From Armatimonadota bacterium (GTDB taxonomy: Bacteria; Vulcanimicrobiota; JACPDS01): a stretch of DNA of 9,182 nt. The notes beneath the pieces are model-generated. The model was given only the letters and a program-made list of their open reading frames with translations, did no database searches and was not told where the DNA came from. Shown here piece by piece: positions 1 through 6,756 of this stretch (its first letter is position 1; each line of letters starts with the position of its first letter). The stretch is taken from NCBI GenBank assembly GCA_016183885.1, contig JACPDS010000010.1, positions 1,563 to 10,744 of the forward strand. The letters run 5' to 3'. The position numbers and the translations under genes were made by a program.

Positions 1-651
1 AAATTTGAAGATGAAAATATTTTAAAGAATAAATGGAAAATAGTTATACCTTGGATTAATTTAGGGCTCTATAAGGAAGAATTTAAGAATTTTAATAAAA
101 AAGAGATTCTTTTTATCGGTCCTCTTGCTCCTTATAAAGGCGCGCATATAGCGGCTTTAGCCTTAAAATATGTTTTAGGCGAATTTCCTGAAGCTTCTTT
201 AAAATTTGTTGGTTACCAGCAAGAAAAAGGAAATATTTTCAGAAAAGAAATTGAAAAAATTGGGGAAAAAGACGGAACTTTAAATAAAATGTTTTTTTTA
301 GGAGAAAAAAAGGGAGAGGATTTAAAAAAAGAATATTTAAATTCCGGTGTTTTAGTTTTTCCGTCAATATGGTGGGAAACATTCGGTTTGGTTTGGGCTC
401 AGGCTTTAGCCTGCGGATTGCCTGTAGTGGCTAGCGATATTGGAGGAATAAGCGAATATATAAAAGATTTGGGAATTTTGTTTAAACCGGGGGACCATTT
501 AGATTTAGCGGAGAAAGTGATTAAAATTTTCAAAGATCATAATTTAGCAAAAAAAATAAGTAAAAAGGGCAGAGAATACGCTCAAAATAATTTTTCTCCT
601 AAAGCTGCAGCTGATAAGTTAATTAAAATTTATCAAGAGGTGCTTCGCTAA
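1..651 (+). CDS. GT4-family glycosyltransferase, 5'-truncated by the window, with altered donor-site residues
   Basis: The frame is open from base 1, so this is the last 216 residues of a longer protein. The first internal ATG (289) is not the start, because typical GT4 sequence lies upstream of it. The fragment covers the C-terminal Rossmann domain of a GT-B fold, retaining-type transferase (GT4), which would add a sugar from a nucleotide donor to a lipid-linked glycan at the inner membrane face. Landmarks in fragment numbering are the donor-phosphate region FIGPLAPYKG (38-47), the VFPSIWWETFGL region (119-130) and ACGLPVVASDIGG (137-149). Two usual donor-site residues differ: the Arg of the FVGRL motif is Pro41, and the second Glu of EX7E (Glu126...) is Gln134. 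Lys46 is kept. It may use an unusual donor or be weakly active. The stop abuts the next ATG with no gap. Family call is firm; substrate is unknown. Confidence 0.9.
   Translation, partial: KFEDENILKNKWKIVIPWINLGLYKEEFKNFNKKEILFIGPLAPYKGAHIAALALKYVLGEFPEASLKFVGYQQEKGNIFRKEIEKIGEKDGTLNKMFFLGEKKGEDLKKEYLNSGVLVFPSIWWETFGLVWAQALACGLPVVASDIGGISEYIKDLGILFKPGDHLDLAEKVIKIFKDHNLAKKISKKGREYAQNNFSPKAAADKLIKIYQEVLR
635..640 (+). promoter_or_regulatory. Shine-Dalgarno site for the second glycosyltransferase
   Basis: AAGAGG lies inside the end of the upstream gene, 11 nt before the ATG at 652. It is one of the few good ribosome-binding sequences in the window and supports that start. The spacing is slightly long. 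Confidence 0.5.
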
Positions 652-1791
652 ATGAAAATTGCTCAAGTTTGCATGCGTTATTATCCTGCTTTAGGAGGGG
701 TTGAAGAATATGTAAAAAGAATTTCTGAAGGTATAATAAAAAATAAAAATTATCAAGTTAAGATTATTACCTCTGATTTAGAACAGCATTTTTCCAACAA
801 AAGAATTAAAACCAAAATTAATAATATTAACGGAGTGGAAATTAAACGCCATTATGCGTTTCCATTAAAATTTCGCAAATATACTTTCGCGCCGGGAATG
901 TTTTGGGAACTTTTAAAAGAGAAATTTGATTTAATTCATGCCCATTCTTATATGTATTTTTCGGCTGACTGCGCTTTAATAACTTCTAGAATTAAAAAAC
1001 TGCCTTTAATTTTTAATCCTTATTTATCGGAATTTTCTTTTCCATCTATTTGGGGCAAATTTTATCGAAAGAGTTTAGGGAAAATGTTAATGCAGGCGGA
1101 TTTAGTAATCAGCATATCTAAATATGAAGAAGATTTAATAAGAAGCTGGGGATATTTACCTTCTAAAATAATAAGAATTTCTCCCGGAGTTGATTTAGAT
1201 GAGTTTGTTAAGGCGGACTATAATATATATAAGAATTTAGGGATAGACGGAGAGATTATTCTTTTTGTCGGAAGATTAGATTATATGAAGGGGGGGGATC
1301 TTTTAATTAAAGCTTTCTCTTTAATTCATAAAGATTATCCTAATTGGAAGATAGTTTTAGCGGGCTCTGATTTTGGCGAAAAAATAAAGTTAGAAAAATT
1401 AATTAAAGATTTAAATTTAAATGATAAAATATATTTTTTAGGCGCTTTAAAGCGTCATGATTTAATCAGCGCTTATAAAGGAGCTAAAATTTTTGTTTTG
1501 CCAAGCCGCTATGAAGCTTTTGGGATAGTTTTAATTGAAGCTATGGCGGCGAAAATTCCTGTTATTGCTACGCGTTATTCCGCTATTCCCGATATTGTAA
1601 TGGAAAATCAAACCGGATTATTATTTAATTTAGAAGATTTTAATGATTTAGCTTTGAAATTAAAAGAATTAATAAAAAATGAAAAACTGAAAAATAATTT
1701 AATAAAAAACGCTTATAATTTAGTAACAGAAAATTATACATGGGAAAATTGTATTAATAAATTTAAAAAAACTTATGAATCATTAAATTAA
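652..1791 (+). CDS. GT4-family glycosyltransferase (canonical active site)
   Basis: A complete 379-residue GT-B fold transferase, the usual length for GT4. The N-terminal acceptor domain opens with a beta strand followed by YYPALGGVEEYV (10-21), the glycine-rich loop of this family; AHSYM (97-101) follows. The donor domain has FVGRLDYMKGG (205-215), whose Arg208 and Lys213 correspond to the pair that contacts the donor diphosphate. The EX7E motif is intact (Glu288 and Glu296 in RYEAFGIVLIEAMA). By family it would transfer a hexose or similar sugar from a nucleotide-sugar to a growing lipid-linked saccharide in the cytoplasm. The ATG follows the upstream stop directly and has an AAGAGG site 11 nt upstream, which favours co-translation. 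A run of eight G at 1290-1297 encodes the end of Lys213 through the start of Asp216. Donor and acceptor cannot be told from sequence. Confidence 0.95.
   Translation: MKIAQVCMRYYPALGGVEEYVKRISEGIIKNKNYQVKIITSDLEQHFSNKRIKTKINNINGVEIKRHYAFPLKFRKYTFAPGMFWELLKEKFDLIHAHSYMYFSADCALITSRIKKLPLIFNPYLSEFSFPSIWGKFYRKSLGKMLMQADLVISISKYEEDLIRSWGYLPSKIIRISPGVDLDEFVKADYNIYKNLGIDGEIILFVGRLDYMKGGDLLIKAFSLIHKDYPNWKIVLAGSDFGEKIKLEKLIKDLNLNDKIYFLGALKRHDLISAYKGAKIFVLPSRYEAFGIVLIEAMAAKIPVIATRYSAIPDIVMENQTGLLFNLEDFNDLALKLKELIKNEKLKNNLIKNAYNLVTENYTWENCINKFKKTYESLN
1290..1297 (+). repeat. G8 homopolymer tract inside the glycosyltransferase gene
   Basis: Eight consecutive G in a roughly 30% G+C region, read as AAG GGG GGG GAT (Lys-Gly-Gly-Asp) at the donor-binding loop. 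One G fewer gives a TAA after ATC TTT; one G more gives a TAA after TCT TTT AAT. Either change would end the protein near residue 217-220 of 379 and remove the catalytic EX7E motif. That is the layout of a slipped-strand phase-variation tract, although a single sequence shows only the in-frame state and the match could be chance. Confidence 0.6.
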
Positions 1792-1793
1792 TT

Positions 1794-3326
1794 ATGAATA
1801 TTAAATTTTTAAATTTTCAATTTCGTCTGCCGAAATTATATCTTCAGGGCATTTTGATTGCTTTATTTATTTATTTTAGTTTAAAGGCGGCTTATTATTA
1901 TTCTAATAATCTCTTATTATTAAAATTGCTCCCTATAATTTTAATCTTAGGTTTATATTTTTGTTTAACTAAGCCTTATTTAACTTTTTATATTTTTATT
2001 TTTACTTTGCCTTTTATGGATATATTGCGTTTCAACAATATTGAATTTTTATCTCTGCCTAATTTTTTAGGTTTTTTTGTTTTATTGTTATATTTATTTC
2101 AAATAGCTAAAAATAAAAAGTTGGTCTGGATTAAAACTTCTTTAGATTTGCCCTTATTAATATTATTAATTATTTTCCTTGTTTCCGCCCTTCAATCCAG
2201 ATTGATTGCCTCCGATGTTTTGGTGCTTAAATATAGTTTTTTTAATCAGCCTTATTTCAGGAGCATCTTTCAAATTATAACTCTTGTTTTCTGTATAATT
2301 TTATATTATTTAACTTTAATTTTAATTAATAACAAGGAAGAATTTATAAGAGTTTTGAAAATATGGATTTATACCATTTTATTTAATTGTTTTTTAGGGC
2401 TTTATGGCTTCTTTGGAAAATTTTTATCTTTGCCTTATTCTGATTTTTTTGTAACTACTGTAAGTCATTTTCCCCGCGTGCAGATATTTTGCAGAGAACC
2501 TTTAATTTTCGGGTTATATTTAATAACCTTTATTCCTTTATTGGTTGTTATAATTATTAATAAAAAGCACAGTATAGATAGTATATTGCCCTTACCGGTT
2601 ATTAAGTGGAGTTTATTTTTAATTTTATTAGTACTGCTGGCTACTTTTGCAAGAGGAGCTTGGTTAGGTTTATTTTTTTCTATGATTATTATTTCTTTTT
2701 ATTATTGGAAGGAAAATAAAAGTATAAGGAGTCTTTTTGCGGGCGGCATAATTATTGGAGTTATTTTTTTGCTGCTTAATGAATTATTGGTGCCTATTTT
2801 TTTGCCGGAAGAGAAAGAAGATATTAAAATTTTGCAAAGAATGGTCGGCGTATTTACCGGCGAAGATTTTTCCACTTTAAATAGACTTGATACTGTTATA
2901 GCCGCTTGGAATATGTTTAAGGCTTATCCATTGCTTGGCGTAGGCTATGGCAATTATCATGCGCATTATTTAAATTTTGTTCCCGATTTCCATTGGTCAA
3001 TTTTTACATGGGCGCCTTATTCGGCATTTCCTAACGCTCATAATATTTTTGCTAATTATTTGGCTGAAACCGGTATTTTAGGATGCTTAGCGGTAATTAT
3101 ATTAATATTTTCAATTATTCTTAGTTATTTAAAAACGATTAATTTGGCTAAAAATACTTTTTATTATCCTTATTTGATTGCTTTATTCAGCGCTTTTATT
3201 GGAATTATGGTTGTCTATCAATTTTTTTCCACTTTAAGCATTACTTTTATTTGGATTTTTTTAGGCATAATGATATCCGCTCAAAAGTTAGCTTTAAAGG
3301 AAACAGCAAAAACTTTAAATAAATAA
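1794..3326 (+). CDS. O-antigen ligase/polymerase-like membrane protein (Wzy_C/WaaL type)
   Basis: A 510-residue polytopic membrane protein with roughly 12-14 hydrophobic segments (for example near 14-34, 62-78, 117-134, 157-178, 235-257, 313-335, 427-447 and 458-497). The signature is the long exported loop between about 336 and 426: NRLDT (363-367), YPLLGVGYGNY (378-388) and NAHNIFANYLAETGILG (414-430), with His416 matching the conserved His of the Wzy_C family. FARGAWLGL (285-293, Arg287) and CREPLIFGLYL (233-243, Arg234) match the other conserved arginine-bearing stretches. Such proteins move a glycan from undecaprenyl diphosphate onto lipid A, another acceptor, or a growing polymer, on the outer face of the cytoplasmic membrane. 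Ligase and polymerase cannot be separated by sequence, and an O-linked protein glycosylation ligase is also possible. It starts 2 nt after the upstream stop with no clear Shine-Dalgarno, so coupling is likely. Neither a flippase nor an initiating transferase is in the window. Confidence 0.88.
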   Translation: MNIKFLNFQFRLPKLYLQGILIALFIYFSLKAAYYYSNNLLLLKLLPIILILGLYFCLTKPYLTFYIFIFTLPFMDILRFNNIEFLSLPNFLGFFVLLLYLFQIAKNKKLVWIKTSLDLPLLILLIIFLVSALQSRLIASDVLVLKYSFFNQPYFRSIFQIITLVFCIILYYLTLILINNKEEFIRVLKIWIYTILFNCFLGLYGFFGKFLSLPYSDFFVTTVSHFPRVQIFCREPLIFGLYLITFIPLLVVIIINKKHSIDSILPLPVIKWSLFLILLVLLATFARGAWLGLFFSMIIISFYYWKENKSIRSLFAGGIIIGVIFLLLNELLVPIFLPEEKEDIKILQRMVGVFTGEDFSTLNRLDTVIAAWNMFKAYPLLGVGYGNYHAHYLNFVPDFHWSIFTWAPYSAFPNAHNIFANYLAETGILGCLAVIILIFSIILSYLKTINLAKNTFYYPYLIALFSAFIGIMVVYQFFSTLSITFIWIFLGIMISAQKLALKETAKTLNK

Positions 3327-3337
3327 AAGATAAAGAT

Positions 3338-3370
3338 AATTATGAAAAGATATTTAAATTATGAAAGATA
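3338..3370 (+). repeat. Imperfect direct repeat across the start of the fusion gene, creating a decoy ATG
   Basis: AATTATGAAAAGATA (3338-3352) is repeated as AATTATGAAAGATA (3357-3370), differing by one A. The second copy holds the real start at 3361. The first copy supplies an out-of-frame ATG at 3342 that opens a nine-codon frame ending at TAA 3369-3371, just inside the gene. The copies fall in the only intergenic gap longer than 10 nt (34 nt). It could be a small tandem duplication with no role, or a coupling mini-ORF. Confidence 0.4.
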
Positions 3371-5064
3371 AAATTTTAGCGGTTATTCAAACTACAAATT
3401 TATCTCCTACATTATCTAATAAGAGTTTGATAAAAATAAACAAGCAAACTGTTTTAGAAATAATTTATAAAAGGCTTAAAAGTTCAAGAAAAATCAGCGA
3501 TATTGTTGCGGCCACCACCGTTAGCCCGGAGGATGATTCCATTATTAAAGAATGCAGGCGTTTAAAAATAAAATATTACCGCGGCTCAACTGAAAATGTT
3601 TTAGAAAGAATATATAAAGCCGCTGTTTTAAATAAAGCTGAATATATTGTTAAAATTTTAGGGAATTATCCTTTAATCGATGTTAAATCAATAGATGATT
3701 TAATTTTACAACATATTAAAAGAAAAGCGGATTTTAGTTATAATGAACATTTTAAAGGAATAATTTATGGAATGGGCTGTGAAGTTATTACTTTAAATAA
3801 AATAAAAGAAATTTTTCGACTAAATTTAAATTATGAGCAGCTTGAAAGCGGGACTTTGTTTTTCAAGCAGCATTCAGGAGATTATAAATTATTTAAGCAA
3901 AAATGCAAACTTATCCGTCCAAATTACAAATTAGCTTTAGAAAATTTAAAAGATTTAGCCTTGATAGAAGAGATCTTTAAAAAAATAAAAAATCCAAATT
4001 TTAAAAAAGTAGTGGAATTTTTAGACTTAAATCCAGTTTTAGCTAAGATGAATAAATATGAATCAATTAAAGAAGTGGGTTTAGATAAAATATTTCTTTT
4101 TCCGGAAAAAATTAAAGCCGTTAAATCGGTTTTTAATAACGGTAAAATAGATTTAACTTATCCAATCAGCATTGAACTTTCTCTTACCAATAAATGTAAT
4201 ATGCATTGTGTCTGGTGCAGTGATAAAAAATTAAGAGAAAGGTATCCATATGATTTAGCCAAGGAGATAATTTTTAAATTAATTCAGGATTTGAAAATTG
4301 GAGGGACTAAAGGAATTGTGATTGAAGGCGGAGGAGAACCAACTTTACATAAAGATTTTGAGGAAATAGCTGAGGCAATAAAACAAAAAAATTTATCTAT
4401 CGGATTAATTACCAATGGGACAAATCAAATTAAGCTTAAAACTTTAGAAAAAATAGACTGGATAAGAGTAAGCTTGGATGCTTCAAGCAAAGTCGAGTAT
4501 CATAATTATAAAGGCAGAGAAATATTTGAAGAGGTGATGAAAATGGCTGAGCATCATCCTTTAATAGGGGTTGGATATGTAGTAACAAAGTATAATGTGG
4601 AAAATTTGGAAATCTTGATATTTAGATTAAAGGAATATCAGGTAAAATATTTACAATTAAGACCGGTAATTGATAGAGAAGATTTAAGTTATGAAGGTGA
4701 TTTAAGTTATTTAAAAAAGTATGAAACAGAAAATTTTGATATAATCCTTGAGGGGATGGAGGAAAATAAGGAAGCCGGCAATAACAATCTGCCTTGCGTA
4801 GCGCATAGTTTAACCTCGGTAATTTCCGCAGATGGTTCAGTTTATATTTGCGGAAGATTAAATATCTATGATTGGTTTAATCCCATAGGCAATATTAAGT
4901 TGGGAAGTTTTTTAAAAATTTGGAGAGGAGAAAAAAGAAAACTACAATCTAAAAAATTACTTGAAAATGAATTTTGTCAAAAATACTGTCCTCAATGCCG
5001 AATTTCAAAATTTAATTTATTTTTTAAAAATTTAGAAAAGGTGGAAACCAGTAATTTTATTTAA
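3361..5064 (+). CDS. Fusion: degenerate cytidylyltransferase-like domain + radical SAM/SPASM-like enzyme
   Basis: 567 residues in two parts. Residues 1 to about 225 align with the SpsF/NeuA-like cytidylyltransferase encoded at 6747-7448 (shared TENVLERIY-type and PLID stretches), but the active site is eroded. The loop QARMGSKRFPGK is here QTTNLSPTLSNK (10-21), keeping only Gln, Ser and Lys. The metal Asp before PLID is Asn102, and the later LDVDT is LALEN (191-195). Catalysis of nucleotide transfer is therefore unlikely. Residues from about 265 form a radical SAM domain: NKCNMHCVWC gives the CX3CX2C cluster (Cys279, Cys283, Cys286), GGGEP (323-327) matches the SAM-binding GGE motif, and TNGT is at 351-354. 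A C-terminal Cys set (479, 497, 539, 543, 546) looks like a SPASM/twitch auxiliary Fe-S site. The substrate is unknown; the fused domain may recognise or dock a CMP-sugar or partner. No strong Shine-Dalgarno is seen. The reading frame is intact through both parts. Confidence 0.85.
   Translation: MKDKILAVIQTTNLSPTLSNKSLIKINKQTVLEIIYKRLKSSRKISDIVAATTVSPEDDSIIKECRRLKIKYYRGSTENVLERIYKAAVLNKAEYIVKILGNYPLIDVKSIDDLILQHIKRKADFSYNEHFKGIIYGMGCEVITLNKIKEIFRLNLNYEQLESGTLFFKQHSGDYKLFKQKCKLIRPNYKLALENLKDLALIEEIFKKIKNPNFKKVVEFLDLNPVLAKMNKYESIKEVGLDKIFLFPEKIKAVKSVFNNGKIDLTYPISIELSLTNKCNMHCVWCSDKKLRERYPYDLAKEIIFKLIQDLKIGGTKGIVIEGGGEPTLHKDFEEIAEAIKQKNLSIGLITNGTNQIKLKTLEKIDWIRVSLDASSKVEYHNYKGREIFEEVMKMAEHHPLIGVGYVVTKYNVENLEILIFRLKEYQVKYLQLRPVIDREDLSYEGDLSYLKKYETENFDIILEGMEENKEAGNNNLPCVAHSLTSVISADGSVYICGRLNIYDWFNPIGNIKLGSFLKIWRGEKRKLQSKKLLENEFCQKYCPQCRISKFNLFFKNLEKVETSNFI
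4681..4710 (+). repeat. Short direct repeat within the radical SAM fusion gene
   Basis: GATTTAAGTTAT occurs at 4681-4692 and again, identical, at 4699-4710, separated by GAAGGT. It encodes DLSYEGDLSY (residues 441-450). It lies between the radical SAM core and the C-terminal cysteine set and is probably a small in-frame 18-nt duplication in a linker. Confidence 0.6.
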
Positions 5065-5079
5065 GGATTTAATGGAAGA
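5063..5079 (+). promoter_or_regulatory. Two candidate Shine-Dalgarno sites for the aminotransferase
   Basis: AAGGA (5063-5067) overlaps the upstream stop and sits 4 nt before the ATG at 5072. GGAAGA (5074-5079) sits 7 nt before an in-frame ATG at 5087, which would give a protein five residues shorter starting MKIPF. The second spacing is nearer the usual optimum, so the start is unresolved between the two. Confidence 0.45.
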
Positions 5080-6094
5080 TGAATTTATGAAAATTCCTTT
5101 TGAAAAAAAATATCGAGAAGAATATTATAAACTTTTAAACCAAGTTTTTGATAGTTCATTTCTTTCCGAAGGTAAAATGACAGAAAGATTTGAAGAAATT
5201 TTTGGAAATTATGTAAAATCTAAAGCTTTAGCTTTAGCCAGCGGCGGAGCAGCTCTCCTGGCTTTATTAGAATATGTAAATATTAAAGGAAAAGAAGTAA
5301 TTTTACCTTCAAATACTTTTATGGCTGATATTAGAGCGGTTGAAAGGGCAGGTGGAATTCCTGTTTTAGCTGATTGCAATAAAGAAGATTTATGTCTTAG
5401 TTTCGAAGATTTAAAAAAGAAAATTACTTCTAAAACAAAAGCCGTGATTTTAGTGCATATTGGAGGGCATTTAGCTTTCCAAGTTTATGAAATTGCCGGA
5501 TATTTAAGAAAGAAAAATATTCCTTTAATTGAAGATTGCGCTCACGCTCATGGAGCTTTATATAAAGGAAAAGCTGGAGGAACTTTTGGAATTGGAGGAG
5601 CGTATTCTTTTTATGCCACTAAGAATCTTCCCTTAGGCGAAGGAGGGATGCTGGTTTCTAATAATCAAGATTTAATTAAATGGGTAAAAAAATTTAGAAA
5701 TTACGGGAAATTCGATTATAAAGTTAAGCAGGCTTTTAATTTTAGAATAAATGAAGTTACCGCGGCTTTAGGAATAATTCAAATGAAAAGACTTCCTAAA
5801 ATTTTAAATTGGAAAAGGAAGCTGGCTAGAAAATTTGATAAAATTTTTACGCGCCGGATTTATTTTCCTAAGGAGATGCAATCATCTTTTTATAAATATA
5901 TTATTTTTGATTATCTTTTAAAAGAGGAAACCGGGAAAGTTTTTGAAGATATGTGTCATTTATTTGTTAAAGGAAAATGGAATTTACCTAATTCAGAATG
6001 GGTGAGAAATCATCATAAATGCGTTCCGATATATTATGGCTGGGATAAAGCTGATAAAAGTATAGAAGACTTAAAAATGGTTTTATTAAAATGA
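5072..6094 (+). CDS. DegT/DnrJ/EryC1/StrS-family PLP aminotransferase
   Basis: A 340-residue fold-type I PLP enzyme. By family it transfers an amino group, usually from glutamate, to a keto sugar linked to a nucleotide. Visible landmarks are LASGGAALLALL (55-66, phosphate-binding turn), LPSNTFMA (78-85), IEDCAHAHGA (153-162, with Asp155 expected to pair with the PLP ring nitrogen), and SFYATKNLPLGEGGM (179-193). Lys184 there is the expected Schiff-base lysine, so it is an aminotransferase rather than the His-containing dehydratase branch. NFRINEVTAALGIIQMKRL (223-241) is the usual NxRxxE..AA.G..Q.xxL stretch. It is somewhat shorter than the usual 360-390 residues, and the C-terminal domain is abbreviated. 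The ATG at 5087 is an alternative start. Its stop overlaps the next start as ATGA, so it is coupled to the deacetylase. The exact sugar is not determinable. Confidence 0.92.
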   Translation: MEDEFMKIPFEKKYREEYYKLLNQVFDSSFLSEGKMTERFEEIFGNYVKSKALALASGGAALLALLEYVNIKGKEVILPSNTFMADIRAVERAGGIPVLADCNKEDLCLSFEDLKKKITSKTKAVILVHIGGHLAFQVYEIAGYLRKKNIPLIEDCAHAHGALYKGKAGGTFGIGGAYSFYATKNLPLGEGGMLVSNNQDLIKWVKKFRNYGKFDYKVKQAFNFRINEVTAALGIIQMKRLPKILNWKRKLARKFDKIFTRRIYFPKEMQSSFYKYIIFDYLLKEETGKVFEDMCHLFVKGKWNLPNSEWVRNHHKCVPIYYGWDKADKSIEDLKMVLLK

Positions 6095-6756
6095 AAATAT
6101 TAGTAATAGCTCCGCATATGGATGATGAAACTTTGGGAATGGGAGCAACGATTGCCAGACATGTTGCAAAGGGCGATAAAGTTTTTATAGCTATTATGGC
6201 TTATAGAATTTATGAGAAAGTTTATAATAAAAAAATAGTTGAAAGCGAAAAAAAAGCGGTTCTTAAGGCTAAGGAAGTTTTAGGTTATCAAGAAGTTATT
6301 TTTTTTGACTTGCAGGATGAAAGATTGGATACAGCTATTCAGGACATACTGATTCCTTTAGAAAATTATTATAATAAAATTAAACCAGATATTTTATATG
6401 TAAATTTTTATCAAGATAATAATCAAGATCATCGCGCTACTTTTGAAGCTGTAAGGATTGTTATTAGATCTGTTAATAAGTGGAAAGTGCCTAGGGTTTT
6501 AATGTATGAAGTGCCTTCTTCCACCGATCAATCACCGCCTTTAAAAGAAGCTGTATTTTTACCGAATTTTTATGTAAATATTGAAAAATATCTAGATAAA
6601 AAAATTAAAGCCCTTAATTGCTATAAAAGAGAAAAGAGAAAATTCCCTCATCCCAGAAGTAAAGAAGCTATTTTAGCTTTAGCCAAAAGGCGGGGTGTGG
6701 AGTCCGGTTTTAAATTAGCCGAAGCCTTTATGATTTTAAGAGACCAGTGGAAATAA
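6091..6756 (+). CDS. PIG-L/LmbE-family zinc deacetylase
   Basis: 221 residues, normal length for the family. The N-terminal APHMDDETLGMG (7-18) is the PHxDDE zinc/catalytic motif, with His9 and Asp12 expected zinc ligands and Asp11 the likely general base. The third ligand is His114 in QDNNQDHRATFEA (108-120). The C-terminal FLPNFYVNIEKYLDKKIKA (156-174) and RRGVESGFKLAEAF (200-213) match typical PIG-L endings. Members remove N-acetyl groups from GlcNAc-type sugars or glycoconjugates, and related ones act on other N-acyl compounds. Beside an aminotransferase and a cytidylyltransferase, removal of a protecting acyl group or exposure of an amine for further tailoring is a reasonable inference. 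It starts at the ATGA overlap with the aminotransferase and has no clear Shine-Dalgarno of its own. No signal peptide is seen, so it is cytoplasmic. Confidence 0.93.
   Translation: MKILVIAPHMDDETLGMGATIARHVAKGDKVFIAIMAYRIYEKVYNKKIVESEKKAVLKAKEVLGYQEVIFFDLQDERLDTAIQDILIPLENYYNKIKPDILYVNFYQDNNQDHRATFEAVRIVIRSVNKWKVPRVLMYEVPSSTDQSPPLKEAVFLPNFYVNIEKYLDKKIKALNCYKREKRKFPHPRSKEAILALAKRRGVESGFKLAEAFMILRDQWK
6738..6742 (+). promoter_or_regulatory. Shine-Dalgarno site deciding a GTG start
   Basis: AAGAG lies inside the end of the deacetylase gene, 4 nt before GTG 6747. It supports the GTG as start. The next in-frame ATG (6786) is Met14 inside the nucleotide-binding loop and would destroy the active site. 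Confidence 0.5.

Noticed and set aside
292..299. T8 tract, and the A8 tract at 5103-5110, as phase-variation sites
   Set aside because: A and T runs of 6-8 are common throughout this AT-rich window, so they carry little signal compared with the single G8 tract.
289..651. ATG at 289 as the start of a 120-residue glycosyltransferase
   Set aside because: The same frame is open back to base 1 and encodes the FIGPLAPYKG donor-site stretch and further GT4 sequence, so this ATG is internal.
1443..1454. Perfect 12-bp palindrome CGCTTTAAAGCG
   Set aside because: It sits inside a conserved coding stretch, has no loop or T-run, and is short enough to be chance. No operator role is supported.
3312..3340. 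GATAAT (3335-3340) as a promoter -10 box ahead of the fusion gene
   Set aside because: Such hexamers are frequent by chance in AT-rich DNA. The sequence 17 nt upstream shows no convincing -35 box.
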